13,428 bases of DNA from Cloacimonetes bacterium UBA5553. GTDB lineage: Bacteria; Cloacimonadota; Cloacimonadia; Cloacimonadales; Cloacimonadaceae. A program made the translations under genes and the position numbers. Position 1 is the stretch's first letter. Every line of letters starts with the position of its first letter. This document shows positions 1 to 6,245 of this stretch, one piece after another. Location: NCBI GenBank assembly GCA_002425825.1, contig DIMZ01000066.1, positions 7,588 to 21,015 on the forward strand, read 5' to 3'. Under the pieces are notes generated by a model that worked only from the letters and a program-made list of their open reading frames with translations, made no database searches and had not been told where the DNA came from.

Positions 1-1
1 C

Positions 2-2152
2 CTGCAGATGGCTTTTGATGTATTTTATCGAGTAACTGTCGGCGGGCCTGATGACTTTGGTTATCGGTATTTGGACAGTAACGATCCATTGGGTCCAGAG
101 TATAACTGGATAGACATCAGTCAAACCGGCTTATCTACCATCATGCATTCTGTAACCAGCTGGAATGGTGATGATAACTTTAGTGAACCAATTGCGCTGG
201 GTTTCTCATTCCCATTCTATGGAAACTCCTATAGCTCCGCCTACGTAGATGTGAATGGTGAAATACTTCTTGCAGACAACAACTGGTATACTGACTTCCC
301 GTCTAGTGGCTGGGGTAACGATGGTAATATGTTTAACTATATGTATCCCATCCCTGGATACGTTCAAATGCCAGCATTGATAGCGGTGTATTGGGACGAC
401 CTGCAAGCTGATGAGGGAACTGGCAACGTCTTTTTCCAAAGCTTTGGCACGTCACCTAACAGGTATGCAGTTATTCAGTGGCACAATGTCCGATATCATG
501 CAGGAACGGGCGGTTCACCGCAATTAAAATTCCAGGTAATCCTGCATGAGAACGGTGAGATTGTGATGCAATACCACACCGTGGCAACAGGACAGACTGG
601 CTCGGTAGCCCCCCACAATGATGGAGCATCGGCAACGGTGGCAATCCAGAATGAAGCTGGAAACGTTGGCTTGCCTTACTTGCGTGAAATTGTGCAGAAC
701 AATACTTATATCGGGGTGGAACCAAGCGGCAATCTGCTACACGACAATCTTGCCATTCGATTCTATGCCGGCACAGACAACCAAGCTCCAATCATCACGC
801 ACAATCCAATAGGTAACACCTTTAATCAAACCATTAGTCTAAGTGCTACCATCATTGATTTATCCACCATTGTAAGTAAACAGCTACATTACAACTACGG
901 CAATGGCTGGCAATTTGTAGAACCAAGCCAGCAAGTGGGAAATGACTACATCTTCACACTCGTGGATATCCCTCTGGGTGCCACGGTTCAATACTTCTTT
1001 GATGCAGAAGACGTGTTTGCCCACAGCAGCATCTTACCTGAGGAAGACTATTTTTGCTTCAAGGTGTTGCCTACTGCGGGCACCGAGGTACTTTTAGCTT
1101 ACAGCGGTTCACAAGACTACCAGCACAATGAGTTACCCATATATGAGGCTCACTTAACAGAGAGTGGCATCAGCTACGACAAATATAACTGGGAAGAATA
1201 TCCTGAATATAGCTTCCCAAACCAGTACAAGACCATTTTCCTGTATGCCAGCACGGGTGGACAGGGAGATAAGGCCAATACCCTATCTGTAAGCCTTATG
1301 AACTTCCTGGATGGCGGAACAGAAGCAAATCCAAAGAACCTTTGGTTTGCCTCCGACGGATGGGCTGGCAGCCAGCATGGACACCCCAATTCAAGCCCTA
1401 TGAAGCAGTTTACTTCCGGCTATTTGCGTACTTCATATGTAGCATCTGGTCTTGGGGGAGGAACAAACGGCTTGGGCGGTCCTAACAATCTTAATTATGA
1501 ATACGGCAGCATACTGTGCGTGGATGGTTCTCCCATTGGTGAAACAGGAGCTGAGTACAGCGTGTATGCCAACAGCCCTGATTGCTTGTTTAGAAGCAAC
1601 TCAGCTCCCGAATGGATGTGGGACACTGTAGCCTATCCCGAAATAGGCGCTCAGAACATATTTGCTTTCGAAGACGGGCCATTCAACGGCAATGCTTATT
1701 TGTATCATGGAGTTTGCGGCACAAGCTTGGAATTGCCGGTTTACAAAGCTCTTTTCTTTAGCTTTGATTTGTCGCAACTATACAATGTGGTTCAGCGTAA
1801 TGCGTTGATGTATGACTTATTCGACTGGTTTGGCATCCTGCCCGTATCATCTGACGATCCTGTTTCCCCATCGATAACCACTGCGATCAGCAATGCTTAT
1901 CCAAACCCATTTAATCCCAACATAAATATATCTTATACGGTGGCTAAAGCAGAACCGCTGAGTATGGCCATTTACAACTTGAAAGGTCAAAAGATAAAAC
2001 AACTGGTTTCAGGCGATATGGCAAAAGGATCATACAGCGTTTCCTGGGATGGAACAGACAGCCTGCTGTCCAAAGTTGGCAGCGGTATTTATTTCATAAA
2101 GCTGGACACTCCCAGCCTTAGTCAAACCAGAAAGATCACCCTAATGAAGTAA
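2..2152 (+). CDS. Secreted multidomain protein with C-terminal type A (T9SS) sorting domain, 5'-partial
   Basis: The frame is open to the left edge (CTG CAG before the ATG at 8) and no signal peptide follows that ATG, so the N-terminus is probably outside the window. Numbered from the ATG at 8 (714 residues): residues 1-35 resemble the end of a repeat module; about 40-250 form a beta-rich, nidogen-like region (GFSFPFYG, then a VDVNG strand, YWDDL, and QVILHENGEI); about 255-350 look Ig-like; about 355-610 are an unrecognised globular region. The C-terminus, from about 625, carries YPNPFNPN at 631-638 followed by a FlgD-like Ig fold ending in RKITLMK. That is the type A sorting domain recognised by the Por/type IX secretion system, so the protein is expected at the cell surface or outside. 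The next gene starts 11 bases downstream with its own Shine-Dalgarno, suggesting co-transcription. The substrate or adhesive role cannot be told. Confidence 0.85.
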   Translation: MQMAFDVFYRVTVGGPDDFGYRYLDSNDPLGPEYNWIDISQTGLSTIMHSVTSWNGDDNFSEPIALGFSFPFYGNSYSSAYVDVNGEILLADNNWYTDFPSSGWGNDGNMFNYMYPIPGYVQMPALIAVYWDDLQADEGTGNVFFQSFGTSPNRYAVIQWHNVRYHAGTGGSPQLKFQVILHENGEIVMQYHTVATGQTGSVAPHNDGASATVAIQNEAGNVGLPYLREIVQNNTYIGVEPSGNLLHDNLAIRFYAGTDNQAPIITHNPIGNTFNQTISLSATIIDLSTIVSKQLHYNYGNGWQFVEPSQQVGNDYIFTLVDIPLGATVQYFFDAEDVFAHSSILPEEDYFCFKVLPTAGTEVLLAYSGSQDYQHNELPIYEAHLTESGISYDKYNWEEYPEYSFPNQYKTIFLYASTGGQGDKANTLSVSLMNFLDGGTEANPKNLWFASDGWAGSQHGHPNSSPMKQFTSGYLRTSYVASGLGGGTNGLGGPNNLNYEYGSILCVDGSPIGETGAEYSVYANSPDCLFRSNSAPEWMWDTVAYPEIGAQNIFAFEDGPFNGNAYLYHGVCGTSLELPVYKALFFSFDLSQLYNVVQRNALMYDLFDWFGILPVSSDDPVSPSITTAISNAYPNPFNPNINISYTVAKAEPLSMAIYNLKGQKIKQLVSGDMAKGSYSVSWDGTDSLLSKVGSGIYFIKLDTPSLSQTRKITLMK

Positions 2153-2163
2153 CAGGAGGAAGT

Positions 2164-3837
2164 ATGCAGAAATCGTTATACCTTCTTTTAGCCCTGTTCC
2201 TGGTTATTGGCCACCTTTGTGCCAATGACTTCATAATAGGAACCGGGACAAGTACCGAAAACTATGTTCCTGTGTCGGGAGGCACTAACTACGGTTGGAG
2301 CAAGTTCTTATACACCGCAAGTGAAATGCAGGCCGCAGGCTTTACAGGAACTCAATCCATCACTCGTATCTCGTTTCAGATATCTGCTGAGGTGAATAAC
2401 TATGTGATGAACAACCAGGGCATATATATGAGAGCTTCATACGATGCTCAATACGCCTCAACTTCCAATGGCTATCCCGGAACCGCTGGCTTTGTGCAAG
2501 TGTATAGTGGAGATGTTAATTGGGATGGCCTGGGATGGGTGGAGATAGTGTTAGACACGCCATATAGTTACAACTCCAACTGGGGCATAGAGATCCTTTG
2601 GGAAAACTGGGATGGCACATCTGCCAGTGGTTTTCCAAAGTTTCGCTATACTTCAGACGGAAACTATACTGCAGTGTACAAGAATGGCTCAACCTTCCAA
2701 ACAACCTCCGGAACCAGATACCGCAACCGTCCCAATATCTGGTTTGCAACTGCGGCAACTGATGTCCCTAGCGTGGCTTTTGCCACCACACCCACAGATG
2801 CAGCCACAGATGTAGCGGTAACCGCCAAGCTGCGTTGGAACCACACCGGTGGCTCACCCACGGGCTACAGGCTGTGGTTGGGCACAAACAACCCGCCTTC
2901 AAATGTTATAGCGGCAGAGTTGCTTAGCACAAATTCATACGATCCTCACGAACGACTGGATTTTGGCACCACATATTATTGGCGCATAGTGCCTTTCAAC
3001 GAGTTTGGCAATGCCTTCAACTGCCCGGTTTGGAGCTTCACAACCATTCCCGATCCATCCATTACCACCTTCCCATATACTCAGGATTTCGACGGAACCT
3101 TCCCGCCAGATGCTTGGGCTCATTATTCCGGAGCACTTGCGGATCCAGTAGTACTGGGGGCTGCAGGATCAAGTCAGTGGCAAAGGGATGAATGGCTAAA
3201 CATAAGCGAGGCTACAGATAAGGCTGCCAAGATGAACCTTTGGGGAACATTAACTGGTTTTTTGGTATCGCCGATGTTCAATATCCCTTCTGAAGATTAT
3301 GTACTTGAATTTGATGTGGCACTATTAAAGTATGGCCAAACTCCTACCGGAACTCCACCTCAGCAGAATGGAACTGACGACAGATTTGTGGTGCTGATTG
3401 GTGATGGGTATTCCTGGAGCGTCAGTGATATTACCAAGGAATGGAACAATACAAGCTCTGCCTATGTGCTGAACAACATTGGCGTTAATGGTCAGCGGTT
3501 TCGCATTCCACTTGGAACGCATACAGGTAGAATTAGGGTTGCCTTCTATTGTGGCTCTACCGAACTGAATGCCGACAATGATTTTATGATTAACAATGTA
3601 GTTATTGGTATCCCGGAGCAAGGCATCGCTTCTCCGCAACCAATTTTAACAAAAACCCCCGCAGACAACCAGCTTACTCTGTCCTGGGATGCAGTTTCGG
3701 GCGCAACCATGTACCGCATCCTAAAAGCTGACGAGCCATACGGGGAATTCCTTCCTTTCGAAAACACAAATGCAACGACACTAACAATCAGTCCTGCATA
3801 TAGCAAAGAATTTTTCAAAGTTATCGCCGAGTATTAA
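2164..3837 (+). CDS. Secreted fibronectin type III / choice-of-anchor-like multidomain protein
   Basis: 557 residues. The start is fixed by AGGAGG about 4 bases upstream and by a clear signal peptide (residues 1-20, Leu-rich, ending LCA before ND). Residues 21-198 form a Tyr/Asn/Gly-rich beta domain typical of large secreted FCB-group proteins. About 200-293 form a fibronectin type III-like domain (TTPTDAATDV start, YRLWLG, TTYYWRIVPFN, WSFTT). About 300-480 resemble a MAM/choice-of-anchor jelly roll (TQDFDGTFPPDAW start, strands ending in DFMINNVVIG). The last 65 residues resemble a second fibronectin-type domain (LTLSWDAVSGATMYRILKAD). No PNPFNP sorting motif is seen, unlike the upstream neighbour, so it may stay periplasmic or work as that protein's partner. 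It is the last gene before a strong terminator. No catalytic motif was recognised. Confidence 0.85.
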   Translation: MQKSLYLLLALFLVIGHLCANDFIIGTGTSTENYVPVSGGTNYGWSKFLYTASEMQAAGFTGTQSITRISFQISAEVNNYVMNNQGIYMRASYDAQYASTSNGYPGTAGFVQVYSGDVNWDGLGWVEIVLDTPYSYNSNWGIEILWENWDGTSASGFPKFRYTSDGNYTAVYKNGSTFQTTSGTRYRNRPNIWFATAATDVPSVAFATTPTDAATDVAVTAKLRWNHTGGSPTGYRLWLGTNNPPSNVIAAELLSTNSYDPHERLDFGTTYYWRIVPFNEFGNAFNCPVWSFTTIPDPSITTFPYTQDFDGTFPPDAWAHYSGALADPVVLGAAGSSQWQRDEWLNISEATDKAAKMNLWGTLTGFLVSPMFNIPSEDYVLEFDVALLKYGQTPTGTPPQQNGTDDRFVVLIGDGYSWSVSDITKEWNNTSSAYVLNNIGVNGQRFRIPLGTHTGRIRVAFYCGSTELNADNDFMINNVVIGIPEQGIASPQPILTKTPADNQLTLSWDAVSGATMYRILKADEPYGEFLPFENTNATTLTISPAYSKEFFKVIAEY

Positions 3838-3906
3838 TAACAGAATACCCGATATTGATGTATTAACAAGCTAAATATAGGTCTTCGATATTTCGCATCA
3901 TCGCAC

Positions 3907-3940
3907 CTCAGAGGCGCAACCCGCGCCTCTGAGCTTTTTG
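3907..3940 (+). terminator. Strong rho-independent terminator
   Basis: A perfect 11-bp GC-rich stem, CTCAGAGGCGC (3907-3917) with GCGCCTCTGAG (3923-3933), encloses a 5-base loop and is followed by CTTTTTG. It sits 70 bases after the stop codon of the upstream gene and should end the two-gene secreted-protein operon. Confidence 0.9.
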
Positions 3941-4194
3941 CATAAGGATGATGGGTTCCCAATGGCTTTCCCATTGTGGTGCTTGTTAATGGTGTTATAG
4001 GGGAATAATTATTCCAATATTATCAGGAATTGCCACCATGAACTTCCTTGCACGAATTACGGTATCATTACGGGTTCATTGCAGATTTCATCCGTAATAA
4101 ATCTGTAATGATACTGCATTTGCTATGGTGAATGATGAAATTGCTTGACCGCAATTGCTAAGACGGCAAACATGCTCCTATACACTCCAAACAC
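3941..4194. other. Noncoding spacer with several inverted repeats
   Basis: No convincing gene lies between the terminator and the vWA gene. The stretch holds a small hairpin (CAATGG 3960-3965 with CCATTG 3971-3976), a 14-base perfect palindrome (GGAATAATTATTCC, 4002-4015), and a nested structure at 4056-4114. In the last, GTATCATTAC (4062-4071) pairs with GTAATGATAC (4105-4114) around CAGATTT/AAATCTG. It may be a structured 5' leader or operator region for the vWA gene, but no known riboswitch was recognised and no clear sigma-70 promoter was found. Confidence 0.5.
4062..4114 (+). repeat. Nested inverted repeat, possible structured RNA leader
   Basis: The outer arms are a perfect 10-bp inverted repeat (4062-4071 with 4105-4114). 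An inner 7-bp stem (4082-4088 with 4099-4105) shares one base with it. A competing 7-bp pairing is possible between ATTACGG (either 4056-4062 or 4067-4073) and CCGTAAT (4092-4098). The arms lie about 90 bases upstream of the vWA start codon. Function is unknown. Confidence 0.45.
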
Positions 4195-4200
4195 GGGAGG
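4195..4200 (+). promoter_or_regulatory. Shine-Dalgarno deciding the vWA gene start
   Basis: GGGAGG lies 4 bases before the ATG at 4205. It favours that ATG over the in-frame TTG at 4145, which has no such site and would place 20 extra residues before the signal peptide. Confidence 0.75.
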
Positions 4201-4204
4201 AATA

Positions 4205-6103
4205 ATGAGAATACAGATTACAATCTTAATAGCAGTTCTGCTTTGCTGCGTTGTAGCAATGGCAAAGCGTCCTGGTTTCAGCAATATTCAGGGCACCATT
4301 ATTGAACACGGCAAAAAGCTTCCTATTGCAGGCATAGAAGTTGGTTTGTATAGCGGTGGCAAAGCCATAACCACAGCCAGCACAGATGAGGCAGGGATGT
4401 ATAGATTCAGCCAGCTTAGTGCCGGAAAGTATATTATTAAAATAACCTCCGACTATTATGAGCCTTATTCAAAAGCTATAACTCTGCGTTCAAGCTGCAC
4501 AAAAAAGTTAAATATAAAGCTGATGGCAGCACATAGAGGTGAAGTGATAAAAGACGGGCATAGCACCTCGGAAACCACTCTGGTTGGCAGCGGCTCCATG
4601 GCTTATGAATCTAAGATTTATACTTATTCTTCACCCACAGCATACACTCAGCCAAATGTGTTCATGCCACCCCATGTGCCTCCCTACAGCACAGACGATT
4701 ATAGCCCCATTACGCCCAATATATTCCAGAGTCCATCAACCGATCCGCTTTCCACCTTCTCTATAGATGTGGACACTGCCAATTACAGTCACATTCGCAG
4801 AATGTTAAATCAAGGTGTGTTACCAGAGCCGAACAGCATCCGCATAGAGGAGCTATTAAACTATTTTAGCTATAATTATCCACAGCCCGATACCGAACAT
4901 CCATTTTCAGTTTATACCGAAGCGGGGGTGGTGCCCTGGAATCAAAAACGCAGCTATGTACATATCGGTTTGCAAGGCAAAAAGCTTAATTTGAGTGCTG
5001 CACCGCCGAGCAATCTGGTATTTCTGATAGATGTATCCGGCTCTATGGACGCTTCCAATAGACTGCCGCTGGTTCAGGAAGCTTTAAGCCTGCTGATAGA
5101 TAATCTGCGCGGAAATGACAAGGTTGCCATAGTGGTGTATGCCGGAGCAGCCGGGGAGGTGTTACCCTCCACAAGCGGTAATAGCAAATTGCAGATAAAG
5201 AATGCGCTGAATAACCTGAGGGCGGGTGGTTCAACTGCGGGGGGTGCAGGCATCCAACTGGCATACAAGATTGCCTCAGAAAGCTTTATCCCCGGTGGGA
5301 ATAACCGCATAATCCTCTGCACCGATGGTGATTTTAATGTTGGAGCTTCCTCCGATGCTCATCTAACTCAATTAGTGGAATCTAACCGCAACAAGGGAGT
5401 TTATTTAACCGTGCTGGGCTTCGGCATGGGTAACTACAAGGACGGCCGCATGGAGCAGATCAGCAATGCGGGTAACGGGAACTACTTCTATGTGGATAAC
5501 ATCAAGGAGGCGCAGAAGATCTTCGGACGTGAGATGCGTGCCAATATGTTCACAATCGCTAAGGACGTGAAGATACAGATCGAGTTCAATCCTCTTAAGG
5601 TTAAAGGCTACAGGCTTATAGGTTACGAAAACCGTGTAATGGCCAAAGAGGACTTTGATGATGACAAAAAGGATGCAGGTGAACTGGGTGCAGGTCACAC
5701 TGTAACTGCACTCTATGAGATTATCCCCGCAGGTTCAGCTCAGGATACAAAAACTTCAGGGGATCTTAAATACCAGGAGACCAGAATTAAACCTGACGCT
5801 TCCGGTAAAAATGAGCTCATGACACTGAAGATGAGATATAAGCCTATAAAAGAAAACACCAGCAAACTTATTGAACAGGCTGTCATTGACACAAACATAT
5901 CATTTGCGAAGGCTTCTGAAAACTTCAGGTTTGCCTCATCTGTTGCGGGATTCGGGATGCTCCTCCGCGATTCTAAATTTAAAAATGACCTCACTGCGAA
6001 AGAGGTTATGCGTATAGCAAAAGGGGCAAAGGGGAAAGATGAAGAGGGGTACAGGGCTGAGTTTATCACACTTGTGGATAAATACTCTCTCCTTTCAAAA
6101 TAA
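4205..6103 (+). CDS. YfbK-like von Willebrand factor A domain protein with N-terminal carboxypeptidase-regulatory-like domain
   Basis: 632 residues from the ATG at 4205. Residues 1-20 are a hydrophobic signal peptide (Cys pair at 14-15, then VVAMA). About 25-105 are a carboxypeptidase-regulatory-like beta sandwich (IQGTIIEHGKKLPIAGIEV, DEAGMYRFSQLSAGKY). A Pro/Thr/Ser-rich linker follows. About 178-265 match the N-terminal domain of YfbK-type proteins (STFSIDVDTANYSHIRRML). About 268-430 form the vWA domain with an intact metal-ion-dependent adhesion site: D276, S278, S280 (DVSGSM), T344 and D374 (CTDGD). The remainder is the YfbK C-terminal domain, ending in GYRAEFITLVDKYSLL. The family is periplasmic or surface-attached and probably binds protein ligands; its role is not settled. 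Codon use switches at about residue 400-465: TTA/TTG supply 13 of about 35 leucines before and none of about 15 after. This suggests a recombinant or chimeric gene. The reading frame is intact. Confidence 0.88.
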   Translation: MRIQITILIAVLLCCVVAMAKRPGFSNIQGTIIEHGKKLPIAGIEVGLYSGGKAITTASTDEAGMYRFSQLSAGKYIIKITSDYYEPYSKAITLRSSCTKKLNIKLMAAHRGEVIKDGHSTSETTLVGSGSMAYESKIYTYSSPTAYTQPNVFMPPHVPPYSTDDYSPITPNIFQSPSTDPLSTFSIDVDTANYSHIRRMLNQGVLPEPNSIRIEELLNYFSYNYPQPDTEHPFSVYTEAGVVPWNQKRSYVHIGLQGKKLNLSAAPPSNLVFLIDVSGSMDASNRLPLVQEALSLLIDNLRGNDKVAIVVYAGAAGEVLPSTSGNSKLQIKNALNNLRAGGSTAGGAGIQLAYKIASESFIPGGNNRIILCTDGDFNVGASSDAHLTQLVESNRNKGVYLTVLGFGMGNYKDGRMEQISNAGNGNYFYVDNIKEAQKIFGREMRANMFTIAKDVKIQIEFNPLKVKGYRLIGYENRVMAKEDFDDDKKDAGELGAGHTVTALYEIIPAGSAQDTKTSGDLKYQETRIKPDASGKNELMTLKMRYKPIKENTSKLIEQAVIDTNISFAKASENFRFASSVAGFGMLLRDSKFKNDLTAKEVMRIAKGAKGKDEEGYRAEFITLVDKYSLLSK

Positions 6104-6110
6104 CCTGCTA

Positions 6111-6148
6111 TGTCATGCCGGTATTACCTGCGGTAAACCAGCATGACA
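6111..6148. repeat. Intergenic palindrome TGTCATGC...GCATGACA
   Basis: A perfect 8-bp outer stem (6111-6118 with 6141-6148) continues through a C/A mismatch into GGT/ACC, then a one-base bulge and TTACC/GGTAA, with a 3-base loop. It begins 7 bases after the vWA stop codon. The run that follows is eight A, not T, so it is not a canonical terminator for the plus strand. It could be a weak transcript end or a copy of a dispersed palindromic repeat. Confidence 0.6.
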
Positions 6149-6174
6149 AAAAAAATCTTTATCCCCCTTTTTTC

Positions 6175-6203
6175 TTGCCTCCCTTTTTATTAATGTTTAT
6201 CTT
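6175..6203 (+). promoter_or_regulatory. Weak sigma-70-like promoter candidate for the DUF2207/radical SAM cassette
   Basis: TTGCCT (6175-6180) and TATCTT (6198-6203) are spaced by 17 bases, each matching 4 of 6 consensus positions, in an AT-rich stretch after a palindrome. A second -10-like TATATT starts at 6203. It lies about 40 bases upstream of the cassette's first start codon. The match is weak, but some promoter is expected here because the genes that follow are tightly packed. Confidence 0.25.
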
Positions 6204-6245
6204 ATATTAAAGCCCGTTCATATCCTATATTTCCCGGAGAATGAA

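Noticed and set aside
4145..4204. TTG start extending the vWA protein by 20 residues
   Set aside because: No ribosome binding site is seen, and it would bury the signal peptide. GGGAGG before 4205 fixes the ATG.
6111..6160. Rho-independent terminator for the vWA gene
   Set aside because: The stem is followed by eight A on the plus strand; T-rich sequence begins only later. It is kept as a palindrome.
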